The notes below the pieces were generated by a model that had not been told where the DNA came from, ran no database searches, and saw only the letters and a program-made list of their open reading frames with translations. Position numbers and translations under genes: made by a program. Source: G965207045 sp965207045 (lineage in GTDB: Bacteria > Pseudomonadota > Alphaproteobacteria > Rickettsiales > Anaplasmataceae). From it: a stretch of DNA of 64,000 nucleotides. The stretch covers positions 1,116,001 to 1,180,000 of the forward strand of contig OZ242261.1 in assembly GCA_965207045.1 (NCBI GenBank), given 5' to 3'. This document shows, piece after piece, positions 8,793 to 17,538 of this stretch (position 1 is its first letter; every line of letters starts with the position of its first letter).

Positions 8793-8912
8793 ATGTTGAG
8801 GAATTGCTTTTTGTTGTTTTTTAGTCTGCTGCTTTTGAGTGGTTGTTTTGTTGAAGAGGAAGATCGTGGGCTCCCAAGTCCTTGTGTGCAATTTTTAAAT
8901 TTGTGGGGTTAA
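8793..8912 (+). CDS. Small lipoprotein, 39 residues
   Basis: A short reading frame between fliR and aatA encodes a positively charged start (MLRN), a hydrophobic stretch and the lipobox LLSGC (cysteine at residue 18), followed by an acidic EEED segment and a short tail. This is the layout of a small lipoprotein processed by Lgt and signal peptidase II. It starts 15 bases after fliR and stops 4 bases before aatA, which suggests co-transcription. I do not know its function. Confidence 0.7.
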   Translation: MLRNCFLLFFSLLLLSGCFVEEEDRGLPSPCVQFLNLWG

Positions 8913-8916
8913 TTTT

Positions 8917-10128
8917 ATGTCAATTACGTCAATAATATCAGAGAGGATGTCGTTAATACAGCCTTCTGCTACAGCGGCAGTATCAGCTGAAGTTAGAAGG
9001 CTGAAAGCGCAGGGGAAAAAAATTATTCCATTGGGGACTGGGGAAGCTGATTTAAGAGAGCCTGGCTATGTTGATGAAGGAGCTATAGAAGCTATTAATA
9101 ATGGTTACGTAAGATATCCACCAGTTGAAGGTTATCTAGAATTAAGGGAAGCTATTGTTAATAAATTTAAGCGTGATAATTCTCTTGAGTACTCTTCTGA
9201 TCAGATAATTGTTTGTAATGGTGTGAAGCAAGCACTTTACAATATTTTTATGGCTACTTTGAATCTTGGTGATGAGGTTATAGTTCCTTGTCCATATTGG
9301 GTTTCATATGTTGATATGGTAAGAATTAGTGGCGGAAATCCGGTTATAGTGAAATGTCTGGCTGAGAATAAGTTTAAATTAAGCCCTTCTGATTTACGAA
9401 ATGCAATAAGTGATAAAACTAAATGGGTAATTTTCAATTCTCCTAGTAATCCGGCTGGTGTATGTTATACTTACGATGAAATTAAGGCTTTAACTGATGT
9501 TTTGCTTGAATTTCCACATGTCAATTTGGTTTCGGATGATATATACGAGCATTTAGTTTATGATGGAATAAAGTTTTATACTCCTGCGCAAGTAGAACCA
9601 AAGCTTTATGAGCGCACTATGGTTGTAAATGGTTTATCAAAAGCTTTTTCGATGACTGGTTGGAGAGTTGGTTATGTTGCTGGAGATAAAGGTCTTGTAA
9701 AAGCTATGTCAAAGCTGCAATCTCAAAGTACATCAGGAGTTTGTTCAATAGCACAATATGCAGCTATTTCTGCTTTGAATGGCGATCAAGCGGTTTTATC
9801 TGCTCGTATGAATGTTCTTAGAAATAGGCGTGATATAGCTTTAGATGAAATTAATAACAGTGTTTATTTACAAGTAGAGATTCCTCAAGGAGCTCTTTAT
9901 TTATTTATTTCATGCAAAGATTTGATTGGTAAGAAAACTTTAAAGGGAATGGTGATTAAAGATGATAAAGATTTTGTTAATTACCTTTTGTGTGAGTATC
10001 AGGTTGCTGTTATACCTGGTGAAGCTTTTGGTTTTAAGGACTATTTTCGTCTTTCCTACTCTACTAATGAGAGGAATGTTAGAACTGGTTGTGAAAGAAT
10101 AGTGGAAGCTTGTAACGCTTTGCTTTAA
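8917..10128 (+). CDS. aatA: Aspartate aminotransferase (class I/II PLP enzyme)
   Basis: Transfers an amino group between aspartate and 2-oxoglutarate. The fold-type I signature NGLSKAFSMTGWRVGY places the PLP-binding lysine near residue 242. Also present are NSPSNPAG with its substrate-contacting asparagine, SDDIYEH with the PLP-N1 aspartate, and FRLSYSTN with the carboxylate-binding arginine. The 403-residue length fits subgroup I-gamma enzymes, and Rickettsiales commonly carry one copy. Its substrate range (aspartate versus prephenate or other amino acids) cannot be read from sequence. Confidence 0.92.
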   Translation: MSITSIISERMSLIQPSATAAVSAEVRRLKAQGKKIIPLGTGEADLREPGYVDEGAIEAINNGYVRYPPVEGYLELREAIVNKFKRDNSLEYSSDQIIVCNGVKQALYNIFMATLNLGDEVIVPCPYWVSYVDMVRISGGNPVIVKCLAENKFKLSPSDLRNAISDKTKWVIFNSPSNPAGVCYTYDEIKALTDVLLEFPHVNLVSDDIYEHLVYDGIKFYTPAQVEPKLYERTMVVNGLSKAFSMTGWRVGYVAGDKGLVKAMSKLQSQSTSGVCSIAQYAAISALNGDQAVLSARMNVLRNRRDIALDEINNSVYLQVEIPQGALYLFISCKDLIGKKTLKGMVIKDDKDFVNYLLCEYQVAVIPGEAFGFKDYFRLSYSTNERNVRTGCERIVEACNALL

Positions 10129-10182
10129 AGGATAGTTTTGACTATTATTTCATTTAAGATGATTTAATTATTTAAGTTTTTG

Positions 10183-10812
10183 ATGCGCAAAGAGAACATA
10201 CTTTATGAAGAAGATTTACCAGATGGTGTAGTTGGTGATCATGTAAAATCTATTGCAGTTGATACTGAATCAATGGGCCTGCTGTGTAGTAGGGATAGGT
10301 TATGTTTGGTACAGCTTTCGACAGGAGATGGTAGGGGGCATATCGTTCGCTTTAAGAATAGTAGTGAGTATGCAGCTCCAAACTTGAAACAAGTACTACA
10401 AGATCAAAATATAACAAAAATATTTCATTATGCTCGAGCTGATATATCAATGATAAAGTACTATTTAGGAGTATGGTCACTACCTTGTTATTGTACAAAA
10501 ATTTCCTCAAAGCTTGTTAGGACATACACTGAACATCACTCTCTAAAAGAACTGTGTTTTGAGTTGTTGAATGTACGTTTAAGTAAGCAGCAACAGTGTT
10601 CAGATTGGGGGGCAGATAAGATTAGTGATGCTCAAATTGATTATGCCGCTTCTGATGTTATATATTTACATAAAATTAGACGAAAATTGGATAATATGCT
10701 AAAAAGAGAAAATAGACTTGACTTAGCTCTTGCTTGCTTTGCTTTTTTGAGATACAGATGTGAATTGGATATTACAGGCTGGGGTGATGTTGATGTTTTT
10801 AGTCATAATTGA
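10183..10812 (+). CDS. rnd: Small RNase D-type 3'-5' exonuclease
   Basis: DEDDy exonuclease domain without the HRDC domains of full-length RNase D. The motifs are AVDTESMGL (ExoI), FHYARADISMI (ExoII) and YAASDVIYL (ExoIII with the tyrosine). The 209-residue single-domain form is usual in alphaproteobacteria. It likely trims tRNA or other stable RNA 3' ends. The ATG at 10183 is preferred over the TTG just before it. NDUFA12 follows 3 bases after its stop. Confidence 0.9.
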   Translation: MRKENILYEEDLPDGVVGDHVKSIAVDTESMGLLCSRDRLCLVQLSTGDGRGHIVRFKNSSEYAAPNLKQVLQDQNITKIFHYARADISMIKYYLGVWSLPCYCTKISSKLVRTYTEHHSLKELCFELLNVRLSKQQQCSDWGADKISDAQIDYAASDVIYLHKIRRKLDNMLKRENRLDLALACFAFLRYRCELDITGWGDVDVFSHN

Positions 10813-10815
10813 GAC

Positions 10816-11139
10816 GTGATTGGTTTCTTAAAAAGGTTGTTCTTTAGGAAGTTAGTTGTTATTGATAAGTTTGGTAATCGTTATTATCAATGTGGTGATT
10901 TGCGCTGGGTTGAATACAAAGGTAATTCTGAGCCCAATAAAATTCCTCCTGATCTGTACCTTTGGTTGAGTCACTCTATTGAAGAGTTTGAAGTGACGAA
11001 CTCGAGTTATAGTTGGGAAAGAGATAGGATTCCTAATTTAACTGGGACTGCATATGCATATTTGCCGCAAGGACATATTCTTAAGAATCCTTTTAGGGAA
11101 AAAGAAAAAGATTATATTGCATGGGAGCCAGAAGAATGA
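10816..11139 (+). CDS. NADH dehydrogenase accessory subunit NDUFA12-like
   Basis: The 107-residue protein matches the B17.2/NDUFA12 family, a supernumerary subunit of respiratory complex I shared by alphaproteobacteria and mitochondria. Visible hallmarks are DKFGNRYYQ near the N-terminus, RWVEYKG, the IPPDLYLWL segment and PNLTGTAYAYLPQGH near the end. The start is GTG. Its TGA overlaps the mlaD ATG as ATGA, which implies coupled translation; this NDUFA12-mlaD order is common in alphaproteobacteria. Confidence 0.93.
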   Translation: MIGFLKRLFFRKLVVIDKFGNRYYQCGDLRWVEYKGNSEPNKIPPDLYLWLSHSIEEFEVTNSSYSWERDRIPNLTGTAYAYLPQGHILKNPFREKEKDYIAWEPEE

Positions 11140-11564
11140 CTAAGAATATTTTTGAGTCTATTGTTGGGGCTGTAATAATTTGTTTTGTTGTCGCTTTTGT
11201 CTACTTATTTTTTATAAGTAGTGATGATGAAAAGGGGCTTCATTATAATATTTTTGCTTATTTTGAAGATGCTACAGGTATTCTTAGGGGCTCAGATGTC
11301 ACGATAGCAGGAATTAAAGTTGGTGAAGTTAAAAATGTGGAATTTGATAAAAAAAGAAGGTTAGCAAGAGTTGATATGAGTATCATTGAAGAGATATCTT
11401 TGCCAGAAGATAGTTACTTGAAAATAGCAAGTAATGGCTTGATGTCTGAGTCAGTTATAAAAATTGAGCTGGGTTTAGCAGAAACATTTGTTAGTGCAGG
11501 TGGTGAGATTGAACGAACTGATTCTTCTAATACAATTAGGTCTCTTATAGGAGGGTTATTTTAA
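11136..11564 (+). CDS. mlaD: MlaD-type phospholipid-binding protein (MCE domain)
   Basis: Substrate-binding subunit of the Mla system, which moves phospholipids between inner and outer membranes. The 142-residue protein has one N-terminal membrane anchor (about 8-29) and an MCE domain beginning YFEDATGILRGSDVTIAGIKVGEV, with the glycine-rich SNGLMSESVIKIELG segment near 95-112. I start it at the ATG in the ATGA overlap with NDUFA12 rather than 15 bases upstream. The 3' end is duplicated in the following intergenic region, so the exact native C-terminus is open. Confidence 0.88.
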   Translation: MTKNIFESIVGAVIICFVVAFVYLFFISSDDEKGLHYNIFAYFEDATGILRGSDVTIAGIKVGEVKNVEFDKKRRLARVDMSIIEEISLPEDSYLKIASNGLMSESVIKIELGLAETFVSAGGEIERTDSSNTIRSLIGGLF

Positions 11565-11567
11565 TCT

Positions 11568-11735
11568 TGCTAGAGGATAGTTATTTGAAAATAGTGAGTA
11601 ATGGCTTGATATCTGAATCAGTTATAAAATTGAGTTAGGCTTAGCAGAAACATTTGTTAGTGCAGGTAGTGAGATTGAACGAACTGATTCTTCTAATACA
11701 ATTAGGTCTCTTATAGAGGGTGGGTTATTTTAATC
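11568..11735 (+). pseudogene. Decayed tandem copy of the mlaD 3' end
   Basis: These bases repeat 11401-11566 almost exactly, including the final stretch encoding the acidic TDSSNTIRSLI region. One A is lost in the run after GTTAT (ATAAAAATT became ATAAAATT), which brings in a TAG about 23 codons in. Another three bases are added near the end (GGAGGG versus GAGGGTGGG). It is a partial tandem duplication that no longer encodes protein. Confidence 0.9.
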
Positions 11736-11751
11736 TTTGAATTGAAAAGTT

Positions 11752-13158
11752 GTGAAGTTGCATGATTTACTTTTTGGGATTATTGATGATTTAAATTTTC
11801 CTAATGTAAAGGTTAATGGTATTACTAGTGATTCGCGTAGAGTGAAACCTGGTTATTTGTTTGTAGCTTTGTCTGCTATAGGTAATTCATTTATATCAGC
11901 AGCAATTACTTCGGGTGCAGTGGCAATAATTGGCGATTTAATCAGAGTAGGTGATAATGTAATACTTATAAGTAATCGTTCTCCCAAGAAGATTTATCAT
12001 AAAATTGCAGCGCGTTTTTATCCTAGACAACCAGAAAATATAGTATCTGTAACTGGTACGAACGGCAAAACTTCAGTTGTAACGTTTTGTAAACAGCTTT
12101 GGGATTCTGTTGGTATTAGGTCAGCAAGTATTGGTACTCTTGGAGTAAGTTGTGATTTCTCAAAAAATTATGCGACAAATCTTACTACTCCTGACTCTGC
12201 AGATATGCACTATTTACTTAATTATTTTGCTTCTTGTAATATAAGTCACGTTGCAGTGGAGGCTTCTAGCCATGGTCTAGATCAGTATAGGATGCATAGT
12301 GTGAAATTAAAAGCTGCAGCTTTTACAAATTTATCTCATGATCACTATGATTATCATACTGATTATAATTCTTATTTCCAAGCGAAGATTAAGCTTTTTA
12401 CTGAGATATTGCAAAAGGGTGGAGCAGTGGTGTTGAATAGTGATATATATCAGTACAAAGGTTTATTAGATATTGTAGGGGAGCGTAATGTTATTTCATA
12501 TGGGCAGAATGTAGGGGAAATTCGGTTAATCAAGCAGATACCACACAAAGATGGTCAGACTATATATTTGGAAATTAGTGATAAGAGGGAAGAAATTTTT
12601 GTTCCAATTTTAGGTGCATTTCAAGCTTATAACATAATGTGTGCTGTCGGTCTTGTGATGGCAGTTGGATTAAAAGATTTTAATCTTGGAGCGTTGCGAT
12701 CTTCTAAGGGACGTATGGAGTTGTTGGAAAATAATGGTAAGGTGGTTGTTATTGATTATGCTCATACTCCAGAGGCACTTAAATCTGCTCTTATTTCTCT
12801 ACGCTGGCACAACTGTGATAAACGGATAATATTAGTTTTTGGTTGTGGTGGTGATCGTGATAAAAGCAAAAGAAGAGTTATGGGGGATATAGCACAAAAT
12901 TATGCTGATAAGGTTATAGTTTGTGATGATAATCCACGTACAGAAAATCCAGCCTTGATAAGGCAAGATATAATTTCTCGATGTAGAAAAGCAGTTGAAA
13001 TTGGAGATAGAAGTGAGGCTATTATTTCAGCTATATGTCAAGCAAGGCAGCAAGATGTAATTCTTATTGCAGGCAAAGGGCATGAAGATTATCAGTTAAA
13101 GAATGGAATTAAGAATAATCTGAGTGACTTTGCTGTAGTAAGAAATGAACTTTTTTAA
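11752..13158 (+). CDS. murE: UDP-MurNAc-tripeptide synthetase MurE
   Basis: Adds the third residue, here probably meso-diaminopimelate, to the peptidoglycan stem peptide in the cytoplasm. The ATP-binding loop TGTNGKTS is at residues 102-109. The DNPR motif at about 393-396, within DDNPRTENP, is the diaminopimelate selector; the lysine-adding enzymes differ there. HDHYDYH and the carbamylated-lysine region (YFQAKIKLF) are present. The 468-residue length is slightly short for the family. It starts with GTG. With murA and ldcA it shows that peptidoglycan metabolism is retained. Confidence 0.93.
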   Translation: MKLHDLLFGIIDDLNFPNVKVNGITSDSRRVKPGYLFVALSAIGNSFISAAITSGAVAIIGDLIRVGDNVILISNRSPKKIYHKIAARFYPRQPENIVSVTGTNGKTSVVTFCKQLWDSVGIRSASIGTLGVSCDFSKNYATNLTTPDSADMHYLLNYFASCNISHVAVEASSHGLDQYRMHSVKLKAAAFTNLSHDHYDYHTDYNSYFQAKIKLFTEILQKGGAVVLNSDIYQYKGLLDIVGERNVISYGQNVGEIRLIKQIPHKDGQTIYLEISDKREEIFVPILGAFQAYNIMCAVGLVMAVGLKDFNLGALRSSKGRMELLENNGKVVVIDYAHTPEALKSALISLRWHNCDKRIILVFGCGGDRDKSKRRVMGDIAQNYADKVIVCDDNPRTENPALIRQDIISRCRKAVEIGDRSEAIISAICQARQQDVILIAGKGHEDYQLKNGIKNNLSDFAVVRNELF

Positions 13159-13180
13159 AAAATTAACTATTTGTGATTGT

Positions 13181-13209
13181 TTGATTTGTTTTTTATGGAA
13201 AAATATAAT
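13181..13209 (+). promoter_or_regulatory. Putative strong promoter of the outer-membrane protein gene
   Basis: TTGATT (13181-13186) and a perfect TATAAT (13204-13209) are separated by 17 bases. They lie in the only gap before the outer-membrane protein gene and leave a leader of about 125 bases. Confidence 0.6.
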
Positions 13210-13340
13210 GAAATTAGAAAAAATGTATTTTAGCTACTTGCAATAAGACTATTTTACTATTATCGTAGACTTGAGTTTGTTATCTCCGGTAGCAAGTTCA
13301 CGTAAGAGATCTAATGTTTATAATTTAAGAGAGTGTTAAT

Positions 13341-14939
13341 ATGAATAAAATTATTGTAATTGCGATGACTGCGATGACTGCAATGACTGCGATGGCTACC
13401 GTGCTGGAATCTCGTGGTGCGGCTTTTGCACATGAATATGAGTATGATAGCGATGAGACAGTTAAAGTTGAGATGGCTATGCATGAACATAGTCAGCATG
13501 ATTTGGCTATGAGTAAGCAAGACGCTTTGAAAAGAGATAAGATGAAAAAGAGAGGGATGAAGGTGTCTTTGGATGCAGTTGTGGATTTTCATATGGCTGT
13601 TCCTACAAATGATTCTAGGTATGAGTATTCTACTACTGATGCATACGTTAATAGGTTGTATGATCTTAATGGGCTTATTAAGAATCCTTCGCTATTAATT
13701 ACAACTCCGTTTGTGGTACCTGACCATGATGGAGCAATTCTTGGTGATTACAGAGAGGATTATTATTACAATCTTAATTCTTTGTTGAATATAAAAATTG
13801 AAAGAGATGTTACACGTGATATATCTGTTGGTGCGTTATTTGAAGTATTGACGCCTGTTTCTAGTGATAGGGTGAGAGAGTATTCGTTTGGTGCAAAAAA
13901 TAAAGGAGTATATATTTTCTTGGATCATAAGTACCTTAAAGCTCAAGTTGGTGCTATGGTTGGTGCTGAGCAAATGATGAAAATTGATCCTGCACAATGG
14001 TCTGCTGCTGATGGCGGTGTTGCTAGTGGCTGGATTAATTATGCTAATTTAGAAGGTAACTATGTAGATGCTGTTGTTGTTGCTTCTCCTGATGCTAATA
14101 AATCAACTCGTCATCGTGATGTAATGAGGCCTTTTTATATAACTCCAGCTCTATATAGTCAATATGTGAGCAACAATGCTACTTACTCTAGAGATGATAA
14201 GATTGATATTGGCATTGCTCCTAAAATTTCTGTTTACTCTCATAATATAAATGGTGTTCAATTAGGTGCTAGCTTTACACCTCATCAGATTGTTGGTGAT
14301 GGCAGTATGATTAGTGATCCTTATTACCGCTTGCGTCCAGCTTATGAAAATGTATTTGCTGCTGGTGTTAGGTATGAAAAGTATGTCAGTAATTATATGA
14401 TACAACTTGCAATGGCTGGTGAAGTTGGTTCAGCTGTTAAGGGGTCAAATCAAACAAGTGCTGCTTATAATGATTTGTCTGCTGTGAGTATTGGTGGTTT
14501 ATTAAAATATAGTAATTGTATTACTTTTGGTGGTGAATATGGTTATCTTGGTAAATCTGGCACTTATAAGAAGGTTTTGAAAGATGAAGATCTAAATGTT
14601 TCTATTCTTGATCTTGATGACCCTGATAGGTATAAAGATGCTGATCCTGAAGGTGCGTATTACTGGACTATAGGTGCTGCATATGATGCAGGTCCTGCTA
14701 GGATAAGTGCTGGTTATTATGAAGGTTATAATAATATTCATACAACTAATTCAGATGACCGTAGTAAGATGTCTGACTTGAATATTGGTGCTGATTATAA
14801 CTCCTCTTATGGAAGTAAGCATACTAAGTTGAGCCCTTACGTTTCTTATCACCACTTTACTACAAAAGAAAGGGGTGTTCCAGATAACCGCAATAATAAA
14901 GGGGATCTTTTTCTTGTTGGTGTTAAGGCGATTTTCTAA
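13341..14939 (+). CDS. Outer-membrane beta-barrel (porin-like) protein
   Basis: A 532-residue protein with a signal peptide. The first residues contain an AMT tandem repeat encoded by 9-base units, followed by an AFA-type cleavage region near residue 30. Alternating hydrophobic and polar segments rich in G, Y, N and D run to the end, which is VGVKAIF, the terminal-phenylalanine signature read by the BAM machinery. The N-terminal mature part is rich in H, M and E (about 30-70) and may be a plug or periplasmic segment. It resembles trimeric-porin-like proteins of Rickettsiales but I cannot assign the family. A strong promoter precedes it, which suggests abundance. Confidence 0.75.
   Translation: MNKIIVIAMTAMTAMTAMATVLESRGAAFAHEYEYDSDETVKVEMAMHEHSQHDLAMSKQDALKRDKMKKRGMKVSLDAVVDFHMAVPTNDSRYEYSTTDAYVNRLYDLNGLIKNPSLLITTPFVVPDHDGAILGDYREDYYYNLNSLLNIKIERDVTRDISVGALFEVLTPVSSDRVREYSFGAKNKGVYIFLDHKYLKAQVGAMVGAEQMMKIDPAQWSAADGGVASGWINYANLEGNYVDAVVVASPDANKSTRHRDVMRPFYITPALYSQYVSNNATYSRDDKIDIGIAPKISVYSHNINGVQLGASFTPHQIVGDGSMISDPYYRLRPAYENVFAAGVRYEKYVSNYMIQLAMAGEVGSAVKGSNQTSAAYNDLSAVSIGGLLKYSNCITFGGEYGYLGKSGTYKKVLKDEDLNVSILDLDDPDRYKDADPEGAYYWTIGAAYDAGPARISAGYYEGYNNIHTTNSDDRSKMSDLNIGADYNSSYGSKHTKLSPYVSYHHFTTKERGVPDNRNNKGDLFLVGVKAIF
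13359..13393 (+). repeat. Tandem 9-base repeats in the signal-peptide coding region
   Basis: GCGATGACT-type 9-base units recur about three and a half times and encode AMT repeats in the signal peptide. Unit gain or loss would keep the reading frame but change signal-peptide length. Confidence 0.85.
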
Positions 14940-14956
14940 TTTTGTAAGTATAATAT

Positions 14957-14973
14957 AAGCTATAAGCTTTTTT
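14957..14973 (+). terminator. Possible weak terminator after the outer-membrane protein gene
   Basis: AAGCT, a 3-base loop and AGCTT form a 5-bp stem running into six T residues, 18 bases after the stop codon. The stem is short, so this is tentative. Confidence 0.35.
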
Positions 14974-15055
14974 GTGTGAGAGTGTGGACGTGTATGTAGT
15001 TCGCTCTCTCTTCTTTTTTTATTCATAGTTTTGCTTTTTGTTAGAATGGAGGTCA

Positions 15056-16039
15056 TTATTTCTGTTTATAGTGCTTGTTTACTTCTCTGGCTATCATTTG
15101 TGATAGCGATATTGTCCTTATCTTATTACAGAAGACTTTTGTATTTGTGTCGGAATAGTATGAAATTGTATTGCCATTCTTATAATTCATGCTATTAGTA
15201 ATAGTAAGCTGTTTTAGTGCTGATTCATTGATTCTACTTATTGCTTTGAGTGCTTTAGGGTTTGTAGCTCTTCCTGCTAGTACTCCGTGTGTTATATATG
15301 CTTCTACAAATTTAGCTCCTTGATTTTTGAGTGCTAACGAAGCGTTACATAACGTACCTGCTGAGTCCACTATATCGTCTGTGATGATGCAATGTTTTCC
15401 TTCTACATTCCCTATAATGTTCATAACTTCTGAAATACCAGCACGCTCTCTGTGCTTGTTAATTATAATAATATGATTTTGTCCTAAATAAGAGGCAAAG
15501 ATACGGGCACGTTTTGTTGCTCCTGTGTCAGGAGCAACAATCACTATGTTGCTTAAATCTTCTTTTTTATGTCTTACCATGATATCTTGTACAAAGAGCT
15601 TTGTAGGTAGTAAGTTAGTTGTAGATATGTTAAAAAATCCTTCAATAAATTCATTATGTAGATCAATCGTTATGAGATCAGTTAACCCAGCTTCTTCAAG
15701 AAAACGTGCTACTAGTTTTGCACTAACAGGAGAGCAGGGTGAGATTTTCCTATCTTGTCTGGCGTAACCAAAATATGTGATAACCCCGACTATTTTTTTT
15801 ATTCCATAGTTTCTTAGTGCGTCTATCATAATTAACAGCGACATCAATGATTTATCACTTGTTACAGACTGTAGGACTATTGCTAACTCTCTATTTAATT
15901 TATGTGTGATCTCAACTGAAGCTTCACCATCAGCAAAACGAATACTATGCCCACCTTTTGTTGCTTTTAGTAAATCAATTACTTCATCTGCAAAATTATC
16001 AACATTGTCACATGTCAATAATATTTTGTCTTTAATCAT
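15056..16039 (-). CDS. prs: Ribose-phosphate pyrophosphokinase
   Basis: Makes phosphoribosyl pyrophosphate from ribose 5-phosphate and ATP for nucleotide synthesis. The PRPP loop IITDDIVDSAGTLCNAS is complete, as are YFGYARQDRK (ATP contact), TIDLHNEFIEGFF and VAPDTGATKRA. The 327-residue length is a little over the usual 310-320, with an extra C-terminal tail. Its ATG overlaps the nfuA stop as ATGA, so the two are translationally coupled. Confidence 0.93.
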   Translation of the reverse strand: MIKDKILLTCDNVDNFADEVIDLLKATKGGHSIRFADGEASVEITHKLNRELAIVLQSVTSDKSLMSLLIMIDALRNYGIKKIVGVITYFGYARQDRKISPCSPVSAKLVARFLEEAGLTDLITIDLHNEFIEGFFNISTTNLLPTKLFVQDIMVRHKKEDLSNIVIVAPDTGATKRARIFASYLGQNHIIIINKHRERAGISEVMNIIGNVEGKHCIITDDIVDSAGTLCNASLALKNQGAKFVEAYITHGVLAGRATNPKALKAISRINESALKQLTITNSMNYKNGNTISYYSDTNTKVFCNKIRTISLSQMIAREVNKHYKQK

Positions 16040-16599
16040 TCTTCTATCGCCTCAACTGATTGCACTTCAGGAATATAATATTTAAGCATATCTTCAATTC
16101 CATCTTTAAGTGTAAGAGCAGCACTAGGACAACCTGAACATGCCCCTTTTAGTTTAAGGAAAACTATTCCATTTTTATACTTTCTAAATTGTATGTCACC
16201 ACCGTCTTGCATAACTGCTGGCCTTACTCTATTGTAAATTAATTCTTTGATTTCCTCTACTATTTCATTATCACTTTCATCAAACTCTTCTTCTAATTCA
16301 GAATCCTGAGTATTAGATATACTATTGTTACCATTTATAACGAAATATTCCATAATAGTAGTTAGTAAATTAGGCTTAATAATTTCCCATTTTACTTCTT
16401 CTAATTTTGTGATAGAAATGAAATCTTTAGCAAAAAATACTCTAGCAACTGTGTCAATCTTAAAAAGTAACGAGGCAAGTTTGTTTTTTTTTGCTTCTTC
16501 TTTGTTAGCAAATTCCATAGTGCCTGTTTCTAATATTACTAAGCCAGGGAAAAATTTGAGTACATTAGGGTTTGGTGTTTCTTCAGTTTGTATAAACAT
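16036..16599 (-). CDS. nfuA: NfuA-type iron-sulfur carrier
   Basis: Carries and delivers [4Fe-4S] clusters to apo-proteins. The Nfu N-terminal domain begins FIQTEETPNPNVLKFFPG. The C-terminal NifU-like domain has the cluster-binding CSGC at residues 154-157 within KGACSGCPSAALTLKDGIE. An acidic linker (about 99-113) joins the domains. The 187-residue length and domain order match mitochondrial NFU1 and alphaproteobacterial homologues. The first gene of a two-gene unit with prs. Confidence 0.94.
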   Translation of the reverse strand: MFIQTEETPNPNVLKFFPGLVILETGTMEFANKEEAKKNKLASLLFKIDTVARVFFAKDFISITKLEEVKWEIIKPNLLTTIMEYFVINGNNSISNTQDSELEEEFDESDNEIVEEIKELIYNRVRPAVMQDGGDIQFRKYKNGIVFLKLKGACSGCPSAALTLKDGIEDMLKYYIPEVQSVEAIEE

Positions 16600-16655
16600 A
16601 GTCTTGCACGTGATTCTACCATGTTATATTATGTACCTGCTTTGCTAAAATCAAC

Positions 16656-17036
16656 ATGTTATACGCAATACTAATAATTCTTCTTGTAATATTTTTACTA
16701 CTATTTGTTTTGCCGGGAGTTATAGTATTTTTCTTAGTGAGAGGTAAGCTGATAAGATCTAGTGCTTTTACAGAGACATTTAACAATATAATGGAAAGAA
16801 TGATGGCAGGGGTAAATATGGGGCAAGATATTCGAGGTAGTAGTGATGCCTCAGTTTCATATCAGGAAGCGTTAGATATACTTAACTTAAACAAGAAGGA
16901 TCCTACTCGATCAGAAGTAAACAAAGCATATCATAAGCTTATGCAATCGAATCATCCTGATAAAGGTGGTTCTTCGTATTTGGCGAAAAAAATAAATATG
17001 GCACGTGATGTCTTATTAAAGAAAAAGGTGAAATGA
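16656..17036 (+). CDS. Membrane-anchored DnaJ-domain protein (Pam18/Tim14-like)
   Basis: A 126-residue protein with one N-terminal membrane helix (about 3-28) and a C-terminal J domain carrying the HPD motif at residues 100-102 and GGSSYLAKKINMARDVLL after it. This layout is that of alphaproteobacterial relatives of mitochondrial Pam18/Tim14 (DNAJC15/19). It probably stimulates DnaK at the membrane. The specific client is unknown. Confidence 0.85.
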   Translation: MLYAILIILLVIFLLLFVLPGVIVFFLVRGKLIRSSAFTETFNNIMERMMAGVNMGQDIRGSSDASVSYQEALDILNLNKKDPTRSEVNKAYHKLMQSNHPDKGGSSYLAKKINMARDVLLKKKVK

Positions 17037-17079
17037 ATTAAAAGTTTTTATCGATTTTGTATTGTTTTTTTAATCTATG

Positions 17080-17529
17080 ATGAAATGCCCATTTTGTGCA
17101 AGTCTTGCAACACATGTTAAAGATTCAAGGTCTTCTGAAGATAGTGCAGCAATTAGAAGGCGTAGAGTATGCGCAGATTGTAATTCTAGGTTTACTACGT
17201 TTGAAAGGATAAACCTACGTGAATTGACTGTAATTAAGCAAAATGGAAGCTTAAAGCCTTTTGATAGGGATAAATTGATACAATCAGTAAAAATAGCTTT
17301 AAGAAAGCGTCCAGTTGATGTGGAACAAGTTGAAATGATGGTTAATAGTATAGTGTATAAGCTTGAGAATCTAAGATTGAGTAAAATTTCTAGTGAGATG
17401 ATTGGTAAAATGGTTATGGATAAACTTAAAAAAGTGGATAGGATAGGGTATATAAGGTTTGCTTCTGTTTATATGAATTTTAATAATATAGAAGATTTCA
17501 ATGAGATAATAGAAAAATTAATGACATAA
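17080..17529 (+). CDS. nrdR: Transcriptional repressor NrdR
   Basis: ATP/dATP-sensing repressor of ribonucleotide reductase genes. The N-terminal zinc ribbon has CPFC and CADC pairs; RRRRVCADCNSRFTTFER is nearly invariant in the family. An ATP-cone domain follows (about 47-136; VIKQNGSLKPFDRDKL). The ATG at 17080 is preferred to one codon upstream since the family begins MKCPFC. The 149-residue length is standard. Confidence 0.95.
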   Translation: MKCPFCASLATHVKDSRSSEDSAAIRRRRVCADCNSRFTTFERINLRELTVIKQNGSLKPFDRDKLIQSVKIALRKRPVDVEQVEMMVNSIVYKLENLRLSKISSEMIGKMVMDKLKKVDRIGYIRFASVYMNFNNIEDFNEIIEKLMT

Positions 17530-17538
17530 TTTTTTGCT

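Noticed and set aside
13311..13592. Minus-strand histidine/serine-rich frame
   Set aside because: Reverse complement of the repeat region in the outer-membrane protein gene; no independent support.
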